Assembly: GCA_004015825.1 (NCBI GenBank)
Contig: SAYS01000004.1
Span: forward strand, 180,189 to 244,188
DNA: 64,000 nt
DNA from: Halovenus amylolytica
GTDB lineage: Archaea; Halobacteriota; Halobacteria; Halobacteriales; Haloarculaceae
Direction: 5' to 3'
Below the pieces are notes generated by a model, which did not search any database, was not told the DNA's origin, and saw nothing but the letters and a program-made list of their open reading frames with translations. Positions within the stretch are counted from its first letter, which is position 1, and each line of letters begins with the position of its first letter. Positions 37,608-45,436 of this stretch are shown piece by piece. The position numbers were made by a program, and so were the translations under genes.

Positions 37608-38411
37608 TTATTGTTCATACCGCTCTTCGAGGTCATCGAGCGCCCGCCAGAACTGCTCGTTGTTGATCGGTGGTTCCGTCGATGCCCGCACTTCCAGTAC
37701 GCCGGCATACGTATCGAACTCACGGGGAGTTGGATCCGTCGCAAGGACGCAGTCGGCGTAGCCATCGATTGCCCGCTGTATGGTCTGTGCGTAGTGGTCG
37801 TAGGCACCTTCGATCCAGTTCGATTTCTCGTCGACCTCTTCGAACACTGCTCGATAGACGGTCGCAGCGGCTAGATACCGGTCGCGGTCACGGTACTGGT
37901 CTGCAATCTCGAAAAACCGGGAGAAATCGATTGCAGTCATGACACCGTAGTCCTGAGTCTGTTCTTCGAACAACTCTGCAATCTCCTTGCGGTACGCATC
38001 GACTGATTTGCAATCCTCACCAAAGCGTGCGAGAAACTGCTCGCGCAACTCCGCGTGTTCCGCGAGAGCATCACGGACGAATCCACGCAGGTTGTCGGCA
38101 GATACCTCATCAAGCACAGTTTCGATACGCTCGCTCTCGTCATCCGGCGGATCAGCAGCGATATCGAGCAACACTGCAACGACGTGCTTGCAGTCACCGC
38201 TCCCGTCGTACGGACAGGTACACCGTGTATCTATGCCCCGTCCACCAAATTCAACCGTCACATCGTACAGATTCGACCCGCGAACAGTTGCGGTGACGAG
38301 ATCGGCGAACCGGTCGAAACGCTGAATCCGCCCCTCGTCGCGGTAGTTTTGCCCCCGCTCGAACACTGCATCGGTGCTCCGGGACCGAATTGTGTCTTTG
38401 TCTACGTCCAT
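37608..38411 (-). CDS. SWIM zinc-finger protein, short paralogue
   Basis: A 267-residue protein. VFERGQNYRDEGRIQRFD leads to the SWIM motif TRCTCPYDGSGDCKH (about residues 58-72). The C-terminal part has one set of helical repeats (FFEIADQYRDRDRYLAAATVYRAVFE) like the longer SWIM protein, as if a truncated duplicate. It follows the helicase gene by 31 bases and is probably co-transcribed with it. Confidence 0.78.
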   Translation of the reverse strand: MDVDKDTIRSRSTDAVFERGQNYRDEGRIQRFDRFADLVTATVRGSNLYDVTVEFGGRGIDTRCTCPYDGSGDCKHVVAVLLDIAADPPDDESERIETVLDEVSADNLRGFVRDALAEHAELREQFLARFGEDCKSVDAYRKEIAELFEEQTQDYGVMTAIDFSRFFEIADQYRDRDRYLAAATVYRAVFEEVDEKSNWIEGAYDHYAQTIQRAIDGYADCVLATDPTPREFDTYAGVLEVRASTEPPINNEQFWRALDDLEERYEQ

Positions 38412-38442
38412 GTGCTGTTTGTGAGACGTACCTCAAACCTAA

Positions 38443-40794
38443 TTACGATTTGGCAGTATTGGGCCGCCCCTCCGGATCCGCCAAAGCCATCAACAGCGTC
38501 AGTGCTAGCCGTTTGTCCAGTGGCTCGTTCGCTCGGCCACAGTACGGCGACTGGATGCACGCTGGACAGCCCTCGGCACAGCCACAGTCGGCGAGTAACT
38601 CCCAGGTGTGGCGGAGAACTGTCTCGATCTGGTCGTACCCACTTTTTGCCAGTCCGACACCACCCCGGTAGTCGTCGTAGATGAAAAGCGCACTCGTCGC
38701 TGCCTGTGGATGGTCAGTCGTCGAGACGCTCCCGATGTCACGTCGGTCACACAGAATACACAGTGGGAAGGTTGCGACCAGGGCGTGTTGGGCAGCGTGT
38801 AGCCCACCGTCGATCGATCCGGACATCGTCTCCATGAGCTGTTCGAGCCCAGGCGGGAGTGTCAAGTACAGCGCTCGGGTCGAGAGAGTCGTCTCCGGCA
38901 GGTCCAGGGACTGCTCGCTCAGTATCTCCCCTGTCCTGTGGTCGCGTCGCTGGAACCCCGTCACCTGCTTTCGTCGGGTCACGTCCGCGAAATGGACGGT
39001 CACATCCTCGCGGGTCGCCAACTGCTTTGTAGTGATGTCTTCTTCGATGGTGATCGACTCGTCAAACGTGACACGGGTCTGGTGGTCGCTGTCTGTCGGC
39101 GTGAGCCAGGCCGCGTCACGGTCGAGATCCAGTGACTGCACTTCGTAACGCGCCCCCTGGTGGTGGTAGATCGCTCCCGGATGCACGTCCCTGAGGGCAG
39201 CGTCGAGTGGTAGCTCTCCGAGTGTGTCCCGGCTCCCGCCGCGAACGCGCAGTGAGACTGTTCGATCCGCGACAGTCCGGAGCCCGCTTTCGTACGGATT
39301 GACGGTCCGTCCGCTCGCCGATAGTCGCCATTCGAGTCCATCTGCGGTCTGCTGCCGGCTCAGTTCGCCGTCGTCTGTGAGCGTGCTGACGACCGCTGGA
39401 AACGTCGAGCCGAAATACTGCTCGTCGCTTGGTCGAAGCGGCTGTTCGGCGGCTGCGGCGTATGTGTGCAATCGGAGGAGATGAGGATTCGATGGATCGG
39501 CGACGGCGTGTTCGGGTGTGCCATCGAACAGTTCTTGCGGGTTGTTGATGACGTACTGATCGAGTTGATCCTCGCTGGCGATGAGGGCAACGAGACTCGG
39601 CGCAGTGCCGCGCCCCGCACGACCGGCGCGCTGAAAAGTTGCCATCTGGGTCCCTGGATAGCCATCGAGTAAGACGGCGTCGAGACTCCCGATATCGACA
39701 CCGAGCTCCAGTGCACTCGTACTCCAGACGCCTGCACACTCACCAGCGTGGAGCGCCTGTTCGATACTCCCCCGGCGGTCGTCGCGCAGTCCGGCGTGGT
39801 ACGCCGTCACGTTCGATGCGAGATCGTCTTTACCCCGTTCTGCGAGCGTATCGCTACTGATTGTGGCGTATCGTTCCGCAGTCTGTCTGGCTCGGGTAAA
39901 AGCGACGGTCTGGTACCCTCGCTGGACGAGATCGACGAACAGCCGCATCGTTTCGCCATGGTGAGAGCGGCGCTGTCCCGCCCCGGCAGGTGCGTCTCCC
40001 TCCTCGTATTTCGGTGGTTGCCAGAACAGCCAGTGTGTCGGGCCAGTCTCACTGGTATCCTCGTCGACAAGCGCGAACGAATCGGCAGGCTGTCCGGTGA
40101 TGGTCGCCGCGTGCTCTCGGGGATTGCCGATCGTCGCGGAACAGCAGACGAACTGCGGGTCAGTTCCAAACTGGTCACAGAGACGCGCGAGTCGCCGGAA
40201 CACGAGTCCGACATGGCTCCCGAAAACACCACGATACTCGTGTACCTCGTCGACAACGATCAGATCGAGCGACTCGAAAAACGCTCGCCAGAGATCACTC
40301 GCGTGGGTGAGTAATCCACAGTGGAGCATATCCGGCGTCGTCAGCACGATCGACGGGTCGGCGTCACGGGCGTTTTGACGCTCGGTCTGCGAGAGCGCAC
40401 CAGTGTATTGGGTGACAGCAATCTCTTCGAACGGTGCGGAAAAATTCGATAGCGTAGCCTCCTGATCGTTGATCAACGCGACTTGCGGACCAATATACAG
40501 CGTCCGCCCGTCCCGTTCGCGTGCACGTTCGAGTGCTGGAACCGTGTACGTGAGGCTCTTCCCGCTTGCCGTTGGCGTTGCAAGGACGAAGTTGTCGCCG
40601 CGATCGAGTGCGTCGAGGGCCTCGACTTGGTGTGCGTAGAGTTCGTCGATCCCCTGGTCGGCGAGTCGTGCCGCAATCGCGGCGTTCAGTTCATATGGCC
40701 TCGTCTCGGCGCGGCGAGCGGAAACCTCCTGTCGAAAGCGTATCTGGCCCTCGTAGTAGTCGCGGTTCCGGATCCACTCGATGAACTCGTCCAC
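38443..40794 (-). CDS. DEAD/DEAH helicase with DUF1998-type zinc domain (YprA/MrfA-like)
   Basis: A 783-residue SF2 helicase. Motif I is LATPTASGKSLTYTVP (about 72-87), motif II VDEVHEYRG (about 185), motif VI QRAGRAGRG (about 395). The C-terminal 100 residues hold four conserved cysteines (CILCDR; CGCAEGCPACIQSP), the iron or zinc site of the DUF1998/MrfA group, which unwinds 3'-tailed DNA and takes part in repair. Just downstream on the same strand are the SWIM genes. It is divergent from the 40,872 gene across a 77-base spacer. Confidence 0.88.
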   Translation of the reverse strand: MDEFIEWIRNRDYYEGQIRFRQEVSARRAETRPYELNAAIAARLADQGIDELYAHQVEALDALDRGDNFVLATPTASGKSLTYTVPALERARERDGRTLYIGPQVALINDQEATLSNFSAPFEEIAVTQYTGALSQTERQNARDADPSIVLTTPDMLHCGLLTHASDLWRAFFESLDLIVVDEVHEYRGVFGSHVGLVFRRLARLCDQFGTDPQFVCCSATIGNPREHAATITGQPADSFALVDEDTSETGPTHWLFWQPPKYEEGDAPAGAGQRRSHHGETMRLFVDLVQRGYQTVAFTRARQTAERYATISSDTLAERGKDDLASNVTAYHAGLRDDRRGSIEQALHAGECAGVWSTSALELGVDIGSLDAVLLDGYPGTQMATFQRAGRAGRGTAPSLVALIASEDQLDQYVINNPQELFDGTPEHAVADPSNPHLLRLHTYAAAAEQPLRPSDEQYFGSTFPAVVSTLTDDGELSRQQTADGLEWRLSASGRTVNPYESGLRTVADRTVSLRVRGGSRDTLGELPLDAALRDVHPGAIYHHQGARYEVQSLDLDRDAAWLTPTDSDHQTRVTFDESITIEEDITTKQLATREDVTVHFADVTRRKQVTGFQRRDHRTGEILSEQSLDLPETTLSTRALYLTLPPGLEQLMETMSGSIDGGLHAAQHALVATFPLCILCDRRDIGSVSTTDHPQAATSALFIYDDYRGGVGLAKSGYDQIETVLRHTWELLADCGCAEGCPACIQSPYCGRANEPLDKRLALTLLMALADPEGRPNTAKS

Positions 40795-40871
40795 TACTGA
40801 CTACTACTCACGCACTAATATATAGGGATCGTGACCTGAACGTTTTACACGAAGGGGTCGTACTCACTCTC

Positions 40872-41840
40872 ATGCCCTTTAGCGTCAGTTGGCATACGCT
40901 GCTTGACGAACTCGGCGAACTCGCCGACGGTGCCGAACTCATCACGCCACTTTCTCACAATCGATTTCGGATTACCGATGTCCAGGAACACCGCATCGTC
41001 ATCGCGCGCGACGAATCGGGCGACCGACGCCCACTCCAGCGTGACCAGTTCGAAACGCTCTATCAGCGGATTCAGGATTCGACCGGTGGCTTCGACCTCG
41101 ACCGGCTTCCACCGGATGCTGACCCGTATCCAGCAGTACTGAGTCTCCACCCTCGCTTCGAGATCGACGAAGACCGGAGTGTCATCGTCGAACAGGAGAC
41201 GGCCACGGATACGCAGTTGGTGAGCGACGACTCTGGCGACGACACCGACCGTGTCGAACCGGAGAGTCTAGAGGTGTATTCAGACGCACTGCTCCTCGTC
41301 GACGCCCTCGAACGCCACGATGTCTCGGAGCTCTCCGAGTTGGAAACAGACGAACTGGTAAATCTCTACACGCTCTGTTCTGACGTGCAGCGGAACGCGA
41401 ACGAATTCCGTACAGATGTCGCCGACGTATTACTTGACCGCCTTCACCATGACCAGCCGGTTCACGGCCAGTACGGTTCGGTCCAGCGAACATCGCGTCG
41501 CAACCGCTCGCTCAGAGACGAACAGACGGTTCTCGAACAGTTAGAAGCGGCTGGTATCGACAGAGAGCGTGTCACGACTGTAGATTCAAGCAAGGTAGAC
41601 GAGGCACTCGACGTGACAGAACTATCCGAGTCAGCTGTCTACGAGATCGACGAAAGCGAATACGTCCGGAAAGCCGGGGTCGACGAATCAGTCAAGGAAT
41701 CACGCCTCCAGGGACTGAAAGACCGCCTGGCAGCCAGTGAGGAGGAGGAAACCGACGACCTTCGACGGGAAATCGAAGCGTTAGAAGACCGAATCGACGA
41801 CCTGACGAGTTTCAGTACAGGTACGCAACTGCAAAATTAA
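40872..41840 (+). CDS. Hypothetical protein divergent from the helicase
   Basis: A 322-residue acidic protein. The first 100 residues are strand-rich (LSHNRFRITDVQEHRIVIARDE) and could form an SH3-like or OB-like small barrel; the last 60 are a coiled coil (RLAASEEEETDDLRREIEALEDRI). No enzyme motifs. I do not recognise the family. Confidence 0.65.
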   Translation: MPFSVSWHTLLDELGELADGAELITPLSHNRFRITDVQEHRIVIARDESGDRRPLQRDQFETLYQRIQDSTGGFDLDRLPPDADPYPAVLSLHPRFEIDEDRSVIVEQETATDTQLVSDDSGDDTDRVEPESLEVYSDALLLVDALERHDVSELSELETDELVNLYTLCSDVQRNANEFRTDVADVLLDRLHHDQPVHGQYGSVQRTSRRNRSLRDEQTVLEQLEAAGIDRERVTTVDSSKVDEALDVTELSESAVYEIDESEYVRKAGVDESVKESRLQGLKDRLAASEEEETDDLRREIEALEDRIDDLTSFSTGTQLQN

Positions 41841-41879
41841 GACTTAGTTTTATCCGCATCGACCGGGGATCGCCGACTA

Positions 41880-42179
41880 CTACGTGGCATCCGACGTTAG
41901 TTGGTCGATGGCGTTGATACAAACTGTCTCGGCAAGCCGCTCGCGGAGTTCATCGACAGTTACTATCGCCTCGATGGTCACAGCAACCGTCGTGACGGTC
42001 GCGGACAGTCCGGGTTGAATCTCGCGGAGTCCGTCAATATTGACCGCACGAACGCCCTCGATAGCCGCCAGCCGCTGTTCGGCCTCAGTCATGAGATCGA
42101 AGCCAGCGCCATCTGGAATACGAACAGCGACAACCGCTGTGACAGTCGAAACTGTCGGGTCTGTCTGAGTAATTGCCAT
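41880..42179 (-). CDS. 99-aa protein of the ro60 locus, copy 2
   Basis: A 99-residue protein started at ATG 42179 (MAITQTDPT), with AGGTGA eight bases upstream; the ATG at 42188 would put the start inside that Shine-Dalgarno site. It shares VRIPDGAGFD, TEAEQRLAAIEGVRAVNIDGL and LRERLAETVCINAIDQL with copy 1 at 30332. It follows the second tRNA-Gly-like gene on the ro60 strand. The conserved gene order in two loci argues for a role in the Ro60 pathway. Confidence 0.78.
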   Translation of the reverse strand: MAITQTDPTVSTVTAVVAVRIPDGAGFDLMTEAEQRLAAIEGVRAVNIDGLREIQPGLSATVTTVAVTIEAIVTVDELRERLAETVCINAIDQLTSDAT

Positions 42180-42230
42180 TAATATCACCTCATGAGCGCC
42201 GCGCGGTCAGCCCGCGACACACGCTCGGAT

Positions 42231-42304
42231 GCGCGAGGAGTGATTCGAACACTCGTTTCGGCCATGGCGAGGCCGTGTGATCGGCCAGACTACACTACTC
42301 GCGC
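42231..42304 (-). tRNA. tRNA-Gly(GCC)-like gene, copy 2
   Basis: 74 nt. Acceptor GCGCGAG/CTCGCGC is a perfect 7 bp, T arm GAGTG-TTCGAAT-CACTC perfect, anticodon arm CGGCC-TCGCCAT-GGCCG (GCC but C33 instead of U33). The best-paired acceptor of the three copies. 52 nt upstream of the 99-aa start. Confidence 0.75.
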
Positions 42305-42395
42305 AAAAATGAACCGTAGCTCTGCAGGTTCAATATCATCCGCTCCATGCCTTCTTGGTAGAAAGGTTAACTACGTTCCAGATGCAACTTCACGT

Positions 42396-42671
42396 ATGCC
42401 GACTGCAGTAAAGATGGACGAAGACACGAAGTCGAAGCTTGAAGAGCTACAGGCCGAAATCAAGTTGAAAACCGGGAAGAAGGTCACTCAACAGGAAGTA
42501 CTGTCTCGTCTCGTCGAATCCGCTGTTGAATCACGGTCAGAGTTTATCGATTCGTTCAGGGACACCGCAGTAAGTCTTTCTGACAACGAACTCGCGCAGT
42601 TCAACGAGGGAATGATCGCTTCAGGCGTCGAGACGGATGAGGAGGACATTGACGACATCCTGTACGGATGA
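42396..42671 (+). CDS. Small antitoxin of a PIN pair
   Basis: A 91-residue protein started at ATG 42396 (MPTAVKMDEDTKSKLEEL), a ribbon-helix-helix-like N-terminus (TQQEVLSRLVESAVESR) with an acidic tail (DEEDIDDILYG). Its stop overlaps the toxin start by four bases. The module lies between two copies of the tRNA-Gly-like gene and is opposite in strand to the ro60 locus. Confidence 0.72.
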   Translation: MPTAVKMDEDTKSKLEELQAEIKLKTGKKVTQQEVLSRLVESAVESRSEFIDSFRDTAVSLSDNELAQFNEGMIASGVETDEEDIDDILYG

Positions 42672-43111
42672 GTGTGTTCGTGGATACAGGGGTTTTCTAT
42701 GCCCATCACGATACTGATGCCAGCCGTCACGAGACAGCCGTCGGTGCCCTCAATCGTGTCCTCCAGGCAGCGGAATACGGTCGAGTGATAACAAGCGACT
42801 ACGTGTATGATGAAGTAGTTACGCTCACGCAGCGACGAACTGGATCTGTTGCTGACGGTATTGAGGTCGGAAAGCGAATCCGCGGAGAGGGATATCCCGA
42901 CGCAATCGACATGGTGTACGCGTCGCCCGCGCTTTTTGACACCGCTGTCGAGACGTACGAGACGTACGCGGATCAGGATCTCAGCTTCACCGACGCAATG
43001 ACCGTCGTCATGATCGAACATCACGATATCGATGCCGTGCTGAGTTTTGACGATGACTTCGATGGGGTAATCGATCGACTTGCTCCCGAATCTGTTACTG
43101 ATCAAACCTAA
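42668..43111 (+). CDS. PIN-domain toxin (VapC)
   Basis: A 147-residue protein. PIN acids appear in VFVDTGVFYAHHD (about 3-15), VYDEVVTL (about 53), DLSFTDAMTVV (about 105) and VLSFDDDFDGV (about 127), the full VapC set. Such toxins cleave structured RNA, commonly tRNA anticodon loops. ATGA-coupled to its antitoxin. Confidence 0.82.
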   Translation: MSVFVDTGVFYAHHDTDASRHETAVGALNRVLQAAEYGRVITSDYVYDEVVTLTQRRTGSVADGIEVGKRIRGEGYPDAIDMVYASPALFDTAVETYETYADQDLSFTDAMTVVMIEHHDIDAVLSFDDDFDGVIDRLAPESVTDQT

Positions 43112-43149
43112 CGCGCTCTCAGAGTAGTGGATCTCCGAGTTATGCCGAT

Positions 43150-43223
43150 GCGTGAGGAGTGATTCGAACACTCGTTTCGGCCCTGGCACGGCCGTGTGAT
43201 CGGCCGGACTACACTACTCGTGC
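43150..43223 (-). tRNA. tRNA-Gly(GCC)-like gene, copy 3, directly after ro60
   Basis: 74 nt beginning 11 nt after the ro60 stop. Anticodon arm CGGCC-GTGCCAG-GGCCG (GCC, U33), T arm GAGTG-TTCGAAT-CACTC. Acceptor GCACGAG/CTCACGC pairs at five of seven. Same strand as ro60, so it must be in its 3' transcript unless separately transcribed. Confidence 0.68.
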
Positions 43224-43234
43224 AAAAAATTGGT

Positions 43235-44764
43235 CTAGAATGGGTCGAACGAATCGATCTCGTCGATGACCTGCCCTGGCTCTTCGGCGTGCTCGATGAA
43301 CTCCAACACGTTCTCCGACCAGCCCGAGATGTTGTAGACATCTTCGTAGCCCTCGGGGGTAACGAGGTCGCCGTAGGATGCCAGGTCGATCATGTACAGT
43401 GACGCCTCCGGCGCGACAGCCGCTCGATAGTTGTCGAACTTCTCACGGATCGTGTTCGCGTCGTCGCTGAACCGAATCCGTGAATCCCAGATCTGCATGT
43501 CGGTGAAGACAACGATTCGGTCCACTGCGATTGCTTCCTCTCGGAGATGTCGCAGGGCTTTCCAGCCGTTGGTCGAGTGTCCAACCTGCTCGTCGATCCC
43601 GAGCAGTGCGTCCTGTCGCTGGAGCACTGGGGCGTCGACGTGCATCGGAACGGTCTGGAAGTCGTCACCGAAGCCGCCGACACGAGCACCTCGCTCTGCC
43701 AGGATCGCCCCGAACAGCGACCCGATCTCCTTTCGCGTGAGGGTGCTGTTGTCGGAGAGATGGCTGTCCATCGATCCTGAAAGGTCGACAGCGACGAACG
43801 TTTCACCCAGACCGTTGGGCACGTGCTCCACGGAGACATCGATTGCCTGCTCCAGCCAGCTCTCGACGGCGGGGGCCTGGATACCAGCCTGCTGGAGGGT
43901 CTTGTACGCCTGGTAGTACCGGAACGGGTACAACGGCGCGTGTCGGACCGCTTCCAGGTCCAGGTGGTCGACAATCACCTCCTCGTCGACGCCAGCCTGA
44001 AGCATGTTCCGCAGATTCCGGATTGACGCGAAGATTGGCAGCGTGTACTCGTCGTTTTCGATGAGCGTTTCCCAGGCGTCCTGGGTGTTGCCCCAATCCG
44101 AGATGACTGTCTCCCAAGTGTTCGGCGACGGAAGTGGATCTACGTTGGGGTAGTCGTCCAGATCACCCCGCATGAACCGCTCGAACAGTTCCTCCTGTTG
44201 TTCATCGACCGGCTCCGGGTGGACCCTGTTGAACACGTCGTACAGCGTCACCTCTCGCCGTGAGAGGGTGTACTTCCCGAGTGTGTATGCATCAGCCATC
44301 TCGACAAGCGCATCCTCAATCCCGCGGCGGAGCGGCCACGGGGCCGTCCCACCGAAGAGGTCGTCGTGCACTGCCAGTGCCGTCGCCGTCTCGTCCATCC
44401 GCTGGATGATCGCTGGTGCCCACTCCCGGATCAGCGACTCGTCTAAGTCGTCTTTGAACCGGTCGTCGTTGGCCGCCAGAACGAGCAGGACCTGCGGGAT
44501 ATCTCGAAGGTAGAGTTCCTGCCGCGCGTACGCGGCGAGCTTGAGGACGAACTCGGGATCTTCATCTGCCGCGGCGTCGAATCGCTGGACGACCGCAGCG
44601 AGATGCTCCTCATCCGACTCGTAGTACGAGTCTTCGAGCAATTGGTTGATCGTTCGCTTGTACAGTGCGAGTCGCGGGTCAGCGGGCTCGAACGCCTCGC
44701 CACCCTCGTGATTGGTCGTTCGCGTTGCGTCTGCGAGTGTCTGTTTGGTCTCGTTGAATTCCAT
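43235..44764 (-). CDS. rsr: Ro60/TROVE-vWA RNA-binding protein
   Basis: A 509-residue protein started at ATG 44764 (MEFNETKQTL), with GGTGAT just upstream; the track-length extension to 44839 runs through a strong hairpin and is unlikely. Residues about 20-310 match the HEAT-like TROVE ring (LALYKRTINQLLEDSYYESDE; AYARQELYLRDIPQVLLVLAA; PLYPFRYYQAY). The vWA-like domain begins near 315, with the metal-ion site DLSGSMDS near 327-334, conserved T and D later (VVFTDMQIWD). Ro60 rings bind misfolded RNA ends and Y RNAs; in Deinococcus the orthologue Rsr works with PNPase. Here it ends 11 nt before a tRNA-like gene and begins about 90 nt after an RNA array on the same strand. Confidence 0.93.
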   Translation of the reverse strand: MEFNETKQTLADATRTTNHEGGEAFEPADPRLALYKRTINQLLEDSYYESDEEHLAAVVQRFDAAADEDPEFVLKLAAYARQELYLRDIPQVLLVLAANDDRFKDDLDESLIREWAPAIIQRMDETATALAVHDDLFGGTAPWPLRRGIEDALVEMADAYTLGKYTLSRREVTLYDVFNRVHPEPVDEQQEELFERFMRGDLDDYPNVDPLPSPNTWETVISDWGNTQDAWETLIENDEYTLPIFASIRNLRNMLQAGVDEEVIVDHLDLEAVRHAPLYPFRYYQAYKTLQQAGIQAPAVESWLEQAIDVSVEHVPNGLGETFVAVDLSGSMDSHLSDNSTLTRKEIGSLFGAILAERGARVGGFGDDFQTVPMHVDAPVLQRQDALLGIDEQVGHSTNGWKALRHLREEAIAVDRIVVFTDMQIWDSRIRFSDDANTIREKFDNYRAAVAPEASLYMIDLASYGDLVTPEGYEDVYNISGWSENVLEFIEHAEEPGQVIDEIDSFDPF

Positions 44765-44802
44765 GGTATCACCGGAACCGAAACAGGCGGTTCCAATCGG
44801 GT

Positions 44803-44827
44803 GCTGTCCACGGTGTCGGTGGACAGC
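44803..44827 (-). other. Perfect 9-bp hairpin in the ro60 leader
   Basis: GCTGTCCAC and GTGGACAGC with a 7-nt loop, 39 nt before the ro60 start, between it and the tRNA-Arg gene. Could be a processing signal or a control element for ro60 translation. Confidence 0.7.
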
Positions 44828-44852
44828 GGCCAGCCTCATTCGGTCAGCCGGA

Positions 44853-44985
44853 TGCCCTCGGCACGATTCGAACGTGCGACTCCCGGCTTCGAAGGCCGGT
44901 GTCCTCGTGAGGCCAGCGGCCGAACGAGGGCTCGTCAGAGCTCGTCTCTGACGGTGCTCTAAATCCTGACTGAGCTACGAGGGCA
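44853..44985 (-). tRNA. tRNA-Arg(TCG) with insert between D and anticodon arms
   Basis: Acceptor TGCCCTC/GAGGGCA, D arm GCTC..GAGC, anticodon arm CCGGC-CTTCGAA-GCCGG and T arm GCACG-TTCGAAT-CGTGC are all perfect. About 55 extra nt (44900-44954) sit after position 26 and fold as two hairpins, GTCAGAG/CTCTGAC and CCTCGT/ACGAGG. Confidence 0.85.
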
Positions 44986-44986
44986 C

Positions 44987-45123
44987 GATGGCCGGAAAAC
45001 TGCTGGAGCCAGAACAGCGTGCTACCAGGTTACACTACGGTGGATCAATACATTCCACCGCCGGGATTCGAACCCAGACCTCCGGCTCCTGAGGCGAAGG
45101 AAGGCTCCAGCTCGACGGCCATC
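44987..45123 (-). ncRNA. Y RNA-like RNA 1 with permuted tRNA mimic
   Basis: Stem I GATGGCCG/CGGCCATC; 5' loop TCGA (45112-45115) opposite 3' loop AGTTTTC (44995-45001); stem II GCTGGAGCC/GGCTCCAGC, 9 bp; then TTCCTTC. Inside, a T arm CTGGG-TTCGAAT-CCCGG (45061-45077) is followed by a capped acceptor stem CGGTGGA, a 9-nt loop and TCCACCG, then a D-arm-like TAGTGTAACCTGGTAGCAC. This is the order of a circularly permuted tRNA, as in bacterial YrlA RNAs. No protein frame fits. Confidence 0.82.
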
Positions 45124-45132
45124 TGATGAGTG

Positions 45133-45279
45133 CGGTGACCGAAAAACTATCAAGGCGGGAGCCGGTGTCGAGAGGAACATATCCTCTCTTTGTCCAGGGT
45201 GTTCTCGATGGAAGCGCCACCGACAGGATTTGAACCTGCGAGTTCCTGGCGAAGTAACACCTCGATTCGCCGGTCACCG
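45133..45279 (-). ncRNA. Y RNA-like RNA 2
   Basis: Stem I CGGTGACCG/CGGTCACCG; loops GCGA and AGTTTTT; 9-bp stem II ATCGAGGTG/CGCCTTGAT (two wobbles); then TTACTTC. Interior: T arm GCAGG-TTCAAAT-CCTGT, capped stem TCGGTGG-CGCTT-CCATCGA, and a hairpin GAGAGGA-TATGT-TCCTCTC in place of a D arm. The core matches RNA 1 with different stem sequences. Confidence 0.8.
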
Positions 45280-45286
45280 AATGAGT

Positions 45287-45428
45287 CGTGGCGACCGAAA
45301 AACTGCCAGAGCGGGCCCAGTCTCGGGGTGCCCCAAGACTCGACATCATGACAGGCCCCGTGGCCTGCCACTGGGATTTGAACCCAGAGTACCATTCGAA
45401 GGAACGCTCTGACTGAGCGGTCGCCACG
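45287..45428 (-). ncRNA. Y RNA-like RNA 3
   Basis: Stem I CGTGGCGACCG/CGGTCGCCACG, 11 bp perfect; loops CTCA and AGTTTTT; 9-bp stem II GTCAGAGCG/CGCTCTGGC; then TTCCTTC. Interior: T arm CTGGG-TTCAAAT-CCCAG, capped stem GGCAGGCC-ACGG-GGCCTGTC, then a 10-bp hairpin AGTCTTGGGG/CCCCGAGACT. Confidence 0.82.
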
Positions 45429-45436
45429 ATAACTGC

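Noticed and set aside
40845..41150. Minus-strand ORF of 101 aa
   Set aside because: Antisense to the better-supported 40872-41840 gene and lacking a ribosome site.
43235..44839. Ro60 start at 44839
   Set aside because: This would translate through a perfect 9-bp hairpin and ignores the GGTGAT site before ATG 44764.
45054..45140. Ordinary tRNA (Leu- or Gly-like) at this T arm
   Set aside because: Upstream bases do not give an acceptor or D arm in normal order; the perfect acceptor partner lies downstream, supporting a permuted mimic.
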